A stretch of DNA of 64,000 nt from Amphibacillus sediminis NBRC 103570 (GTDB lineage: Bacteria > Bacillota > Bacilli > Bacillales > Amphibacillaceae). The stretch lies in NCBI RefSeq assembly GCF_001552275.1, contig NZ_BCQW01000006.1, positions 1 to 64,000 of the forward strand. Direction: 5' to 3'. This document shows, piece after piece, positions 49,918 to 59,146 of this stretch. The position numbers and the translations under genes are program-made. Every line of letters begins with the position of its first letter. Position 1 is the first letter of the stretch. The notes below the pieces were generated by a model. The model searched no databases. It was not told where the DNA came from and saw only the letters and a list, made by a program, of their open reading frames with translations.

Positions 49918-51048
49918 ATGACAAAAAAAAGAAAAAAACTATGCTTAATGCTTAATCTTGCTATCTTAATCATTGGACTTGTAATAAATTATCGTGTCTA
50001 TATCTATTATCGCCATCAAGAATTAAGTATTGAGACAGACATGCTCAATTATGATCCAAATACAGCGTCTGGACTCGACATACAGACAATTATTCACGAA
50101 GCTCAGAAAAATATCGTCCAAATTAATGTCGATACGGGTCAGTCTGATCGGATTGGTTCAGGTTTTCTTTATAATACTCGTGGAGATATTATAACGAATG
50201 CCCATGTTATTGAAGATGCTAAAACTATCCATGTTACCATGTCAAATACAGAGACGTATCCAGCTGCTATAGTGGGGATTAGTGAAAATAGAGATATTGC
50301 CGTGATTCGAGTACCTCAGCTAATGAACCAAACACCCATTGAGTTAGATACATCTAAACAATTACTGGTCGGTTCTGAAATCATCGCAGTAGGTAGTCCG
50401 CTCGGTTTCCAAAATTCAGTTTCAATCGGCATTATTTCTGGAATTGACCGATCATTTGATATCAATGCATACAGTTATGAAAATGTCTATCAAATTTCCG
50501 CCAATATTACCCATGGAAATAGTGGCGGTCCTTTAATAGATCGAGAGACTGGAAAAGTAGTCGGCATTAATTCAGCAGGTATTGAAGATAGTGAAATAGG
50601 CTTTAGCATTCCCATATATTCTGTTATTGATGAAATAACCGAGTGGTCTACTTCTGTTTCAAATGCCCAGCTAACCTTTCCAAACACAATGACGAGATCA
50701 AATCAAAATTTAGATAAGTTTGAAGAAGATGCTATCTATTTAATGCAATATTTTATTGAAAGCATTGCTATACATGATTATATTAATGCCTATGCCTTAA
50801 TCGGTAGTGAATTACAAGGAGAAATGGATTACCCTAACTTTAGAAGTCGTTATTTACAGATTAGGAATATCAGTATGACTGATTATGAAGTAGTAGAAAT
50901 GACCAATCAAATGGCAAATTTCCAAAGTACGGTCGAACTGCAAACTACCGATGCTGGTGAACCTGAACAAGTGTTGGTTAACTTTCAAATCGGTTATGAA
51001 AATGATCAACTCAAAATTTTACAATACGAGCAAAATCAGAATCACTAA
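49918..51048 (+). CDS. Membrane-anchored HtrA-like serine protease with NTF2-like tail
   Basis: Trypsin-like S1C protease of 376 aa. A basic N-terminus and one membrane helix (about residues 9-27) anchor it. The catalytic triad is seen as His in TNAHVIEDA (about 93), Asp in NRDIAVIRV (about 123) and Ser in THGNSGGPLIDRE (about 201). It lacks the PDZ domain of HtrA; instead a C-terminal region (about 265-376) has a helix-strand pattern resembling NTF2-like or transglutaminase-free accessory domains. Probably acts outside the membrane in protein quality control. Neighbours are a signal peptidase and two surface proteins. Confidence 0.87.
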   Translation: MTKKRKKLCLMLNLAILIIGLVINYRVYIYYRHQELSIETDMLNYDPNTASGLDIQTIIHEAQKNIVQINVDTGQSDRIGSGFLYNTRGDIITNAHVIEDAKTIHVTMSNTETYPAAIVGISENRDIAVIRVPQLMNQTPIELDTSKQLLVGSEIIAVGSPLGFQNSVSIGIISGIDRSFDINAYSYENVYQISANITHGNSGGPLIDRETGKVVGINSAGIEDSEIGFSIPIYSVIDEITEWSTSVSNAQLTFPNTMTRSNQNLDKFEEDAIYLMQYFIESIAIHDYINAYALIGSELQGEMDYPNFRSRYLQIRNISMTDYEVVEMTNQMANFQSTVELQTTDAGEPEQVLVNFQIGYENDQLKILQYEQNQNH

Positions 51049-51125
51049 TGATGGACCCTATTAGGTAACAAATCAGATAGATCAAGGATAATTAAATCAT
51101 GTATTTGAAAAGGAGAGAATTTCTA

Positions 51126-51878
51126 TTGTTTGTTCGAATAGTATCGATTTTAATAGTTAGCTCAATATTTCTAGTTGCTTGTAATAGTAATCCCCCTATT
51201 ATTAAGCAGGAAATCATTGAACCCCAAGTTGAGGAAAGTGTTGAGCTAATTGAAGAAGAGCCCGATTTAGCAGACCAAGATGATGAAGAAGACATCAGTG
51301 ACATGCAACAATTTATTGAATTCACCTTAACTGATCAACAAATTTCGTTACATATTGATCAGATACCGATTTTATCAAATTTTTTAGCTCAGCACTCCAA
51401 TAGAAGAGCTGCCATAGAAGATATGCAATTAACTCAAATTGCTGAGGAAGGACTCGACTCTTTATTTATATTGAGCTTTGCATGTAGTGATAATGGTTGT
51501 TCTTATCTCTTATTAAATACTGAAACAGAACAATCCATTCTACTTGCTGATGATGCACAGATAAGTCAAATGCTCCCTTCACCTGAACAAAATAAATTAC
51601 TGATTATTTTTGAACGTTATGCCAATACTCAGGCAATTAACAAAATGGTTATATTCGATCTGTTATCATGGACAGATAGTCAGCTAGCAACAGATAATCC
51701 AGAACTATTACCAGTTAACAAATTTCGCTGGCCCATTTATGATGCAAATTGGTTAGATGATTCAACAGTAGAAGTTGAAATTGCCGATATTGAACAACCT
51801 AGTAAAGATCTGCTGAAGGATTGGTATGAAGCTGAAGAACAGCTATTAAGGACTGAAATAATTACAATAGTAGAATAA
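51126..51878 (+). CDS. Acidic lipoprotein of unknown function
   Basis: Lipoprotein of 250 aa. The signal peptide ends in IFLVAC (Cys about 18), followed by an acidic linker rich in Glu and Asp (about 30-60) and a globular region with repeated LTDQQISLH, YLLLNTETE and KMVIFDLLSW strands that suggest a beta-propeller-like or TolB-like external domain. I do not recognise the family. The TTG at 51126 has AAAAGGAGAG 8 nt upstream; an earlier ATG frame would include that site. It follows the protease by 77 bp. Confidence 0.7.
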   Translation: MFVRIVSILIVSSIFLVACNSNPPIIKQEIIEPQVEESVELIEEEPDLADQDDEEDISDMQQFIEFTLTDQQISLHIDQIPILSNFLAQHSNRRAAIEDMQLTQIAEEGLDSLFILSFACSDNGCSYLLLNTETEQSILLADDAQISQMLPSPEQNKLLIIFERYANTQAINKMVIFDLLSWTDSQLATDNPELLPVNKFRWPIYDANWLDDSTVEVEIADIEQPSKDLLKDWYEAEEQLLRTEIITIVE

Positions 51879-51899
51879 ACGTTAGGAGAGATCCGTTCA

Positions 51900-52646
51900 A
51901 TGAATGAGACAATAAAAACCATCGTTAACCATCGATCAATTCGAAAATTCAAGCCAAAACAGCTAAGTCAAGAAGAGATTGATACAATCATTCATGCTGC
52001 TAGCTATGCTTCATCATCAAGCTATTTAATGGCTTATTCTATTATCGGTGTTACCGATCAAGATAAGAAACAGGCATTGGCTAACATCTCTGGTCAGCCC
52101 TATATTGCAGAAAATGGACATTTTCTAATTTTTTGTGCAGATTATCATCGTCACATGCTTCATGCTTCTAATGAGGACAAAGAGCTGATAGCAAATAATG
52201 TTCAGAGTACAGAATATTTTATGATTGCAACAGTTGATGCTACAATAGCAGCTCAGAACGCCGCTCTTGCAGCCGAATCACTTGGACTCGGCATCTGTTA
52301 TATTGGTAGTATTAAGCGTGATATGGATAAGATCGACGAGTTATTTGGTCTACCTGATCACGTCATTCCATTATTTGGACTTGCGATTGGCTATCCTGAT
52401 GAAGAGCCTGAGCAGAAGCCGAGATTACCTAAGGATGCTGTTTATTTTGAAAATCATTATCCTACTGATCAAAACCAAGCTGAACGGTTAACAGAATTCG
52501 ATCGAACTATTCACACATATTATCAAACGCGTACAACAAATAAGCGCTCTGATCAATGGACTAAACAAGTGATTAAACATTTAAAAAATCCACGCGGTGA
52601 ACGCCTAACACCTTATATTAAAGAAAAGAAATTTAACACCAAATAA
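51900..52646 (+). CDS. nfrA: NADPH-dependent flavin/nitro reductase (NfrA family)
   Basis: Nitroreductase-fold FMN enzyme of 248 aa. Conserved parts are IKTIVNHRSIRKFKPK at the N-terminus (FMN-binding Arg), AASYASSSSYLMAYSII, and the GLGICYIGSIKRD stretch (about 126-138). Members reduce FMN, quinones, nitro compounds or H2O2, and help in redox and disulfide stress. It starts 21 bp after the lipoprotein gene with TAGGAGAGA in front. Not obviously linked to its neighbours' function. Confidence 0.88.
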   Translation: MNETIKTIVNHRSIRKFKPKQLSQEEIDTIIHAASYASSSSYLMAYSIIGVTDQDKKQALANISGQPYIAENGHFLIFCADYHRHMLHASNEDKELIANNVQSTEYFMIATVDATIAAQNAALAAESLGLGICYIGSIKRDMDKIDELFGLPDHVIPLFGLAIGYPDEEPEQKPRLPKDAVYFENHYPTDQNQAERLTEFDRTIHTYYQTRTTNKRSDQWTKQVIKHLKNPRGERLTPYIKEKKFNTK

Positions 52647-52656
52647 TAATCATGGA

Positions 52657-52686
52657 GCTGACCAATCTCTGGTCAGCTTTTTACTT
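52657..52686 (+). terminator. Rho-independent terminator after nfrA
   Basis: AGCTGACCA / TGGTCAGCT stem with a 5-nt loop, followed by TTTTTACTTTTT. It should close the transcript from the signal peptidase gene to nfrA. Confidence 0.92.
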
Positions 52687-52744
52687 TTTGGTGTTAATGT
52701 CTATCTTCCCCATCTACTAGTCATCTCGCCCTGTGATTTTTTTT

Positions 52745-52775
52745 GTATAAAAACCTATTTTCTTCAAACGATAAC
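52745..52775 (+). promoter_or_regulatory. Candidate forespore (sigma-G-like) promoter of the spoVA operon
   Basis: GTATA at 52745-52749 and CGATAAC at 52769-52775 with about 19 bp between. This is close to, but not identical with, the sigma-G consensus. Support comes mainly from the downstream sporulation genes. Confidence 0.4.
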
Positions 52776-52803
52776 TTCAAGACTTTCTTTCGAGGTGATC
52801 AAG

Positions 52804-53253
52804 ATGACTAGTAAAAAGTATCCATATATGATCTACTTAGCTTTGTTTGCCGTTCTTTTAGCAGCCTGTTCAACCGGGCAATCGTTAGAACACCAGACAG
52901 AAGACCAGCTTGGTGCTAGGCAAATGAATTATGCTGGTTATCAGCAACAGCCACTCAACCAGCTCGTTTTAGATCATTTCGACAGTGTTGCCGAAGTGAC
53001 GAGTATCATGAATGATGAAGAACTTATTATGGCGATAAAGGCAAGGCAGCTTGATCAATTTAATGAGCAAAAAATTGCCAAAGATATTGAGGATTTTATT
53101 AAGAAATCAGATGATACCGTAAAGCCCATTGTTTCTTCAGATTTAAAAATTTTTATTGAGATTGATCGCTTAAAATACGACCTTGCTGACCGGAATATTA
53201 GTAAAGATGAGTTTGATCAATTATTTAAAGAGCTTAAAGCTCTAACCAAATAA
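52804..53253 (+). CDS. YhcN/YlaJ-type sporulation lipoprotein
   Basis: Lipoprotein of 149 aa. Signal peptide with lipobox LLAAC (Cys about 22), then a region that matches the YhcN/YlaJ fold only loosely (paired strand-helix pattern, about 60-145). Such lipoproteins lie in the spore inner membrane and accompany spoVA genes in some operons. The ATG at 52804 has GAGGTG 6 nt upstream; the overlapping GTG frame start is rejected. It precedes spoVAC by 26 bp. Confidence 0.8.
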   Translation: MTSKKYPYMIYLALFAVLLAACSTGQSLEHQTEDQLGARQMNYAGYQQQPLNQLVLDHFDSVAEVTSIMNDEELIMAIKARQLDQFNEQKIAKDIEDFIKKSDDTVKPIVSSDLKIFIEIDRLKYDLADRNISKDEFDQLFKELKALTK

Positions 53254-53279
53254 ATTTGGAATGAAATGAGGTAGAAGTC

Positions 53280-53738
53280 ATGTTAAATACGACAAAATCA
53301 GATTATAAGCAACTGGCGTCAAAATATGAAACGAAGCGGCCAATCTGGGAAAATTGCCTTCGAGCTTTTGTCGTTGGTGGTCTAGTTTGTGCCTTCGGTC
53401 AACTAATTAGTTTTTTCTATATGTATTTCTTTGATTTTACCGAAGAAACAGTCGGAGACCCAACTGTTGCAACCATTATCTTTATTACCATGATTTTAAC
53501 AGGCTTTGGTGTATACGATAAAATCGCTCAATTTTCTGGCGCTGGTACAGCAGTTCCAGTATCAGGATTCGGCAATGCAGTTATATCAGCAGCTATTGAA
53601 CATCGCTCAGAGGGATTTGTGCAAGGAGTTGGTGCGAACATGTTTAAGTTAGCAGGGTCTGTTATCTTATTCGGTGTTTTTTCTGCCTTTGTCATTGCGC
53701 TAATCAAAACAATCTTGATTCAATTAGGAGTGATTTGA
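53280..53738 (+). CDS. spoVAC: Stage V sporulation protein AC
   Basis: Integral membrane protein of 152 aa with about four hydrophobic segments. SpoVAC acts as a mechanosensitive channel component in the spore inner membrane, and with SpoVAD and SpoVAE moves Ca-dipicolinate during spore formation and germination. Signature stretch FGVYDKIAQFSGAGTAVPVSGFGN (positions about 79-102). ATG with TGAGGTAGAAG upstream. The first SpoVA gene here; spoVAA and spoVAB are absent. Confidence 0.95.
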   Translation: MLNTTKSDYKQLASKYETKRPIWENCLRAFVVGGLVCAFGQLISFFYMYFFDFTEETVGDPTVATIIFITMILTGFGVYDKIAQFSGAGTAVPVSGFGNAVISAAIEHRSEGFVQGVGANMFKLAGSVILFGVFSAFVIALIKTILIQLGVI

Positions 53739-54748
53739 TGTTAGCAGGAAAACAAAGCTGGATATTTCAAAACCGACCAGTCATTAGTGCAACAGGTACT
53801 GCAGCTGGACCGTTTGAAGCAGAAAGTAAAATTGCTGATCAAATTGACCTATTACATAATGATTTATACATGGGTCAACCTAGCTTCGAGCAGGCACATC
53901 AGCAATTAATAGAAGATGCAAGCAAACTTGTTGTTCAAAAAGCAAAGCTCCGCTTTCAAGATATTAATTTTTTTATTAGTGGGGATCTAATTAATCAAAT
54001 GACTCCAACTAACTTCGCAGCACGCATGCACCGGATCCCGTTCTTAGGTATGTTTAATGCTTGTGCTACTTCAACGGGAAGCTTAGCATTAGCGGCCTTA
54101 ATGGTTGATAGCGGTAGTGCCAATTATGTTTTAACTGGTGCTGCTAGTCATAACGCAGCCGTTGAAAAACAATTTCGTTATCCGACCGAATATGGGGCAC
54201 AAAAACCGCCAACTTCTCAATGGACGGTAACCGGATCAGGATTTGGTCTAATTAGTGATCAAGGTACAGGACCCGTCGTCACACGTGCAACCATTGGACG
54301 TGTTGTTGACCTTAACCAAACGGATCCGCTTAACATGGGGGCAGCAATGGCTCCAGCAGCTGCCGACACAATTATCGCTCATTTTCAGGATCATTCCTTA
54401 TCACCAGATTATTATGATCTTATCGTTACAGGTGATTTAGGTGAAATTGGTCGTTCTTTAACCCTGCAATTATTGCAGGACAGTCAGATGAATATTAATG
54501 AACAGCAATTTATCGATTGTGGTCTTTCTATTTATAACCCAGAACAAAATGTTTTTGCGGGTGGGAGTGGTGCAGGGTGCTCAGCGCTATACTTGTACAG
54601 CCATTTGTGGCAGGCTCTAAATAATAAGGAATTAAATCGAATCCTTGTGATAGCAACAGGTGCTCTGCTCTCACCTTTATCTAGTTCACAGAAACAAGCC
54701 ATACCAGTAATTGCACATGCTGTTGCGATTGAAAGCGAGGGGATATAA
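53738..54748 (+). CDS. spoVAD: Stage V sporulation protein AD
   Basis: Cytoplasmic-face subunit of 336 aa with a thiolase-like fold that binds dipicolinic acid in B. subtilis. Conserved regions are SATGTAAGPFEAES (about residues 18-31), LYMGQPSFEQAH, and the thiolase-like FNACATSTGSLALAA with a cysteine at about 106. The ATG at 53738 overlaps the spoVAC stop by one base, after AGGAGTG. Confidence 0.96.
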   Translation: MLAGKQSWIFQNRPVISATGTAAGPFEAESKIADQIDLLHNDLYMGQPSFEQAHQQLIEDASKLVVQKAKLRFQDINFFISGDLINQMTPTNFAARMHRIPFLGMFNACATSTGSLALAALMVDSGSANYVLTGAASHNAAVEKQFRYPTEYGAQKPPTSQWTVTGSGFGLISDQGTGPVVTRATIGRVVDLNQTDPLNMGAAMAPAAADTIIAHFQDHSLSPDYYDLIVTGDLGEIGRSLTLQLLQDSQMNINEQQFIDCGLSIYNPEQNVFAGGSGAGCSALYLYSHLWQALNNKELNRILVIATGALLSPLSSSQKQAIPVIAHAVAIESEGI

Positions 54749-55099
54749 ATGGTCTTTCTATGGGCATTTTTAGTTGGTGGTACCATTTGTCTAATTGGAC
54801 AAATTATAATGGATGTATTTAAAAAAACACCAGGGTTTACCTTAAGTTTCCTTGTCGTGGCTGGTGCTATTCTTGATGGATTTGGCTTATATGAACCACT
54901 GGTTGACTTTGCTGGCGCTGGCGCAACCGTGCCGATTACCAGTTTCGGAAATTCTCTTGTCCATGGTGCCTTACAAGAAGCAGAAAGAAGCGGGCTTATT
55001 GGTGTAGTAACAGGGATGTTTGAAGTAACAAGCTCAGGTATTTCTGCTGCAATCATTTTTGCCATGATTGGTGCACTCATTTTCAAGCCAAAAGGTTAA
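54749..55099 (+). CDS. spoVAEb: Stage V sporulation protein AEb
   Basis: Membrane protein of 116 aa with about four hydrophobic segments, related to SpoVAC. The LDGFGLYEPLVDFAGAGAT block (about residues 45-63) is typical. It begins directly after the spoVAD stop. The operon ends here; no spoVAEa or spoVAF gene follows. So the set is lipoprotein-AC-AD-AEb. Confidence 0.94.
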   Translation: MVFLWAFLVGGTICLIGQIIMDVFKKTPGFTLSFLVVAGAILDGFGLYEPLVDFAGAGATVPITSFGNSLVHGALQEAERSGLIGVVTGMFEVTSSGISAAIIFAMIGALIFKPKG

Positions 55100-55393
55100 A
55101 CCATTCACTCCATTCAGCAGCAGTGTCATTTCTAGGTAGTGAGGTGAACGTCTATTTGTCTTCTGCGATTTCAGGGGGCAAACCGGCTCAATCAAGTTAA
55201 AGCCTCCAGCAGAAGCGACAGATTTTAAGCTGAATTTGTCAAGCGAAGCTCGATAAATCAGGGCGCAAAGACACCAAGGCGCATTTGGTTTAGGTTTCTA
55301 GATCAAACATTTAGTCAAATTTTTTGAATTCATCATTAAGCAGCTAATAAAGAGGCTTGGACTTGGCCAGTTGAGACTTTTCCTACCAACCAT
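55100..55393 (-). repeat. Family C repeat, copy 4 (reverse), in the gap after spoVAEb
   Basis: A family C copy in reverse orientation at about 55172-55296, with the TTTATCGAGC / GCTTGACAAA hairpin and the start (aaatgcgccttggtgtc on the - strand). It lies 98 bp before family A copy 8. No gene is visible in the gap. Confidence 0.7.
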
Positions 55394-55648
55394 AATAAAG
55401 TGAGCTTTCGTTCAGTGGGGGTTTCAACGCATGGGATATGCTCGTGCAGACATTACGACACGACGTCGCGAACTTAGTCAGACTCCTCTCTCCCCCACTG
55501 AACATTAGTTGAACCAATCGGGCCGTTAATGGCTGTTGGATCGTCCACTTAGACATGACGTGTTCCCTTATTTCTTGAACTGGGAGGATTACAAAAGCCC
55601 TTCGATGGGGCGAGTAATCGCAGCCCCAACCAGTTACACTGCGATAAA
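55394..55648 (+). repeat. Family A structured repeat, copy 8
   Basis: Full-length copy (255 bp) between convergent spoVAEb and the oxidoreductase gene. P2, the core hairpin, P3 (with one change, ATGGCTG) and the GGGGC hairpin can all be drawn. The adjoining segment to 55850 holds nothing I can name. Confidence 0.9.
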
Positions 55649-55850
55649 TCACTAGCCAGAGAAACGGACCGGATCAAAACGCCCATTCTCTGGCTATACT
55701 CCTTAATATTTTGCGTTTTTCAAGTCTCTGACTCCAAGCTTTCCTTAGCTAAAAAGGCAAAAAACAATTAACGTTCCCTTTTGGCTCTAGATCTCGTACA
55801 GCCCACATTTAAATTCAGGTATGCCACAGTATAAAAGTTGGAATACCCGA

Positions 55851-56831
55851 TTATGGGAAAGTAATTGAGATTTTACCAAATTGTTGACCATTACTTAAGT
55901 AGGTCAATGCTTTTTCAATCTCATGAATAGGATAGCTTTTATCAACTACTGGTTTAATGTTATGCTCTTCAATAAAGGCTAGCATTTCTCTTAGCTCTTC
56001 TCTACTCCCTAATGTCGTTCCTAAAATTTGCTGTTGAGCGTAAAAAAAGCTTCTGACATCAAAGGTGACCTCATCCTCTGTGGTAGCACCAAAGGTAACA
56101 AATCGACCGCCCTTCTTTAAAATCGATAGACTTCTAGCAAAAGTAGCTTGTCCGACACTATCCACAATTAAATCAATTTGTTCATTCTGTAATTCCTTTT
56201 CCCAATCGGAATCGGTTGATATCGCCCGATCCGCACCTAATTGTAGTGCTTTTTGGCATTTAGATTCGGAACGTGATGTAACAATGATCCGAGCACCGAC
56301 AGCTTTAGCAAATTGAATAAGGTAAGTGGCAACTCCACTCCCTGCTCCAGGGATAAATACCGTTTGCTTGGGCTTGATACACCCTTTTGTAAATAAGGCA
56401 CGGTAGCCTGTTAGGCCTGCTAAAGCAAGGACACCCGCCTCTTGCCAATTTAAATTCGAGGGCATCGGCTCAAGATAGGCTTCTTCGACAAGATAATATT
56501 CAGCAAAAGTCCCATGATCAGGGTAGCCCACAATATTGAGGGTTTCCGGTGATGTCTCAGCATTGGCTATCCAGCCAATACCAGGATTTACAATAACTGC
56601 ATCTCCTTCTTTAAATCGTTTGATGCCGTGACCAAATGCCTCGACAATCCCAGCTCCGTCTGATCCGAGAACAACTGGATCCTCTTGATAACCTCGACGC
56701 TCTTTAATCATTAAATCACGACGATTGAGACCAGCGCTTTTTATCCTGACTAATACTTGCCCTTCTTTAATGATGGGGCGCTTCAGATCAATCAATGCTA
56801 AACTATCTTTTTGATGGACAAATGCTTTCAT
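55851..56831 (-). CDS. Medium-chain dehydrogenase/reductase, quinone-oxidoreductase-like (YogA-like)
   Basis: MDR superfamily protein of 326 aa. The N-terminal GroES-like domain (about residues 20-120) has VRIKSAGLNRRDLMIKERR and lacks both the catalytic zinc Cys and the structural four-Cys lobe, so it is zinc-free. The Rossmann motif FIPGAGSGVATYLIQFAKAVGA (about 150-170) prefers NADPH in this family. Substrate unknown; members reduce quinones or enones. GAAGGGAGC precedes the ATG. It follows the M3 peptidase gene by 39 bp on the same strand, so they are probably co-transcribed. Confidence 0.87.
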   Translation of the reverse strand: MKAFVHQKDSLALIDLKRPIIKEGQVLVRIKSAGLNRRDLMIKERRGYQEDPVVLGSDGAGIVEAFGHGIKRFKEGDAVIVNPGIGWIANAETSPETLNIVGYPDHGTFAEYYLVEEAYLEPMPSNLNWQEAGVLALAGLTGYRALFTKGCIKPKQTVFIPGAGSGVATYLIQFAKAVGARIIVTSRSESKCQKALQLGADRAISTDSDWEKELQNEQIDLIVDSVGQATFARSLSILKKGGRFVTFGATTEDEVTFDVRSFFYAQQQILGTTLGSREELREMLAFIEEHNIKPVVDKSYPIHEIEKALTYLSNGQQFGKISITFP

Positions 56832-56870
56832 GATTTTTTTGCTCCCTTCGTGGCGAATAGGCCAAAGGCG

Positions 56871-58649
56871 TTATTCGGTCAATTGTAAAAATAACGCCAC
56901 ATCCTCCTTACATAAATCTATCGCACTTTGCCAAAACTCCGCTGATTGCAAATCAACATTTAAATGCTTGTGAGCAAGCTGCTCTACAGTCATTCGACCA
57001 GTATCTTGAAGTAAGCCATCATAAAAATCAGAGAAGCTTTTAGGATCTTTTTTAGCAAAAGCGTAAATACCGAGACTGAATAAATAACCAAACGTATACG
57101 GAAAATTATAAAACGGAACATCTGTAATATGAAAATGTAGCTTGGAGGCCCAAAAAAGCGGATGGTATTGTCCAAGTTGATCTCCATATGCTTCTTTCTG
57201 CGCTTCCTCCATTAACTGATTCAATTTTTCTGTAGAGACATAGCCATGCTTACGTGCCTCATAAAAGCGCGTCTCAAATAAAAATCGGGCATGAATATTC
57301 ATAAAGAATGCCAGACTTCTTTGCACTTTTTCCTCAACTAGGGCTATCTTTTCTTGGTTACTTTTAGCATTTTCTACAGCTGCATCCGCTACCACTAATT
57401 CGGCTAAGGTAGAAGCTGTTTCAGCAACATTCATCGCATAATCCTGATTTAATGGATCCAAATCGTCCATCACATATTGATGATAAGCATGACCAAGTTC
57501 ATGAGCTAACGTGCTTACACTAGAAGCAGTGCCAGCGTATGTCATAAATATACGTGTTTGTTTACTATCAAGAAAGCTGGTACAGAAACCACCAGGACGT
57601 TTCCCAGGACGGTCTTCCGCTTCAATCCATGAAGCTTCAAAAGCTTTGGTAGCAAAGCTTGCCATCCGCTCACTAAATTTACCAAAATGGGAGACAATTT
57701 GTTCAGCAGCTTCTTGGTAGCTAATCTCTTTCGTATCCTTGAAAACTGGTGCTTCAAGGTCATACCAAGCTAGTTTTTCGACATGAAGAAGCTGAGCTTT
57801 TCGCTCTAAATATTGATAAAAGGCAGGCTTATTCTTAGTAATCGTATCCCACATAGTGGTTAACGTCTGCTTGCTCATACGGTTGTATGTAAGCGGCTCT
57901 TTAAGTACATCATCCCAACCACGGTGCTGGTAGACATGAAGTCTGAAGCCTGCTAAATGATTAAGCGTTTCTGTCATTAATTCGGCTTCTTCCTGCCATG
58001 CCTGTTCAAGCTTAGAAAAGGCTAGCTCACGGACTGATCGATCAGAATGATCTAATTTATTATTAACTTGTCCAACTGATAAACTCGCTCCCTCCCATTC
58101 TATAGTCATTTTACCTACAATCGTATCATACATTTCTTCCCAGGCTTGATAGCCGTCAATGCCAAGATCTGTTATTAATCCTTCCTGCTCTTCAGAAAGC
58201 TTGTCTTGTGCATGGGCACGATATTCATTTAACACAAAAGAAACTGATTGAATACTGGGGTGACTAGTCAGAGCCTGCCACTCTTTTGCTGGGATTTTGG
58301 CTAAGGCAAAACTAAAGCTATTTGTTAGCTTATCAAGTCTTGCACCTAGTTGTGCCCGTTTGGTTAACAAAAGCTTTGCTTGTTTATCCTTGACATCTTG
58401 TGCTGTTAAACAGCTAACAAAAGAAGCTATTTCATGAACAGATACGACCGATTGTCTTAAAAAGTTGAGCAATTCTTCAAAGTCATCAATCAATACTTGA
58501 GTTTGACTTTGTTTCAAATCAACTAGGCACTTCTCAAGCTGATCCAACCCCTTCTCTGCTTCCTTAACATATGAATTTAACTCATTAGACTGACTCCCGC
58601 CTTTAAAAATACTGTCTAAATCCCAAACCATAGAAAGATTTCGTTTCAT
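56871..58649 (-). CDS. M3 family oligoendopeptidase
   Basis: Cytoplasmic zinc oligopeptidase of 592 aa, of the PepF-related M3B group. The zinc motif HELGHAYHQYV is at about residue 383-393, with the third ligand Glu about 25 residues later in NVAETASTLAEL. It cleaves short peptides for turnover. GGGAGAGGG precedes the ATG. Its 5' region is flanked by family C copy 5 and family A copy 9. The oxidoreductase gene follows. Confidence 0.93.
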   Translation of the reverse strand: MKRNLSMVWDLDSIFKGGSQSNELNSYVKEAEKGLDQLEKCLVDLKQSQTQVLIDDFEELLNFLRQSVVSVHEIASFVSCLTAQDVKDKQAKLLLTKRAQLGARLDKLTNSFSFALAKIPAKEWQALTSHPSIQSVSFVLNEYRAHAQDKLSEEQEGLITDLGIDGYQAWEEMYDTIVGKMTIEWEGASLSVGQVNNKLDHSDRSVRELAFSKLEQAWQEEAELMTETLNHLAGFRLHVYQHRGWDDVLKEPLTYNRMSKQTLTTMWDTITKNKPAFYQYLERKAQLLHVEKLAWYDLEAPVFKDTKEISYQEAAEQIVSHFGKFSERMASFATKAFEASWIEAEDRPGKRPGGFCTSFLDSKQTRIFMTYAGTASSVSTLAHELGHAYHQYVMDDLDPLNQDYAMNVAETASTLAELVVADAAVENAKSNQEKIALVEEKVQRSLAFFMNIHARFLFETRFYEARKHGYVSTEKLNQLMEEAQKEAYGDQLGQYHPLFWASKLHFHITDVPFYNFPYTFGYLFSLGIYAFAKKDPKSFSDFYDGLLQDTGRMTVEQLAHKHLNVDLQSAEFWQSAIDLCKEDVALFLQLTE

Positions 58650-58672
58650 TACTACCCTCTCCCTTCTAGATT

Positions 58673-58815
58673 AAATGCGCCTTGGCGTATTGCACCAGAT
58701 TTTATCAAGCTTCACTCAATAAATGGCCGTTGAAAATCTGTGACACCTGCCTAAGGCTTTACTTTTTTACTTTTATTCAGCCTAGGTTTGTACCCGACTG
58801 AATGGAGGACAAATA
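58673..58815 (+). repeat. Family C repeat, copy 5
   Basis: From aaatgcgccttggcgta, through TTTATCAAGC.../...CAATAAA, to the actgaatggaggac end. It starts 24 bp from the peptidase start codon and is followed by family A copy 9 after about 50 bp. Confidence 0.7.
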
Positions 58816-58864
58816 AGCTCACCACTTTTAGATGCAAAAAAACTTCTGCTGAATAAAGTTAATT

Positions 58865-59118
58865 TTTATCGTAGTGTAACTGGCTGGGGCTGCGATTACT
58901 CGCCCCATCGAAGGGATTTTGTAAGGCTCCCCCTTCAAGAAATAAGGGAACATGTCATGTCTAAGCGGGAGATCCAACAGCCAGTAACGGCCCGATTGGT
59001 TCAACTAACGTTCAGTGGGGAGAGAGGAAGCTGACTAAGTTCGCGACGTCGTGTCGCAACGTCTGCACGAGTACATCCGTTGCGTCGTAACCCCCACTAA
59101 ACGAAGATTCACTTTATT
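58865..59118 (-). repeat. Family A structured repeat, copy 9 (reverse)
   Basis: Full-length copy (254 bp) in reverse orientation, from TTTATCGTAGTG to CACTTTATT. All helices are present. It fills most of the gap between the DUF6884 gene and the peptidase gene. Confidence 0.9.
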
Positions 59119-59146
59119 GTAACATATTTCCTTTATATGATGGGTC

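Noticed and set aside
55383-55652. 89-codon frame in family A copy 8
   Set aside because: Same explanation: translated repeat, no ribosome site.
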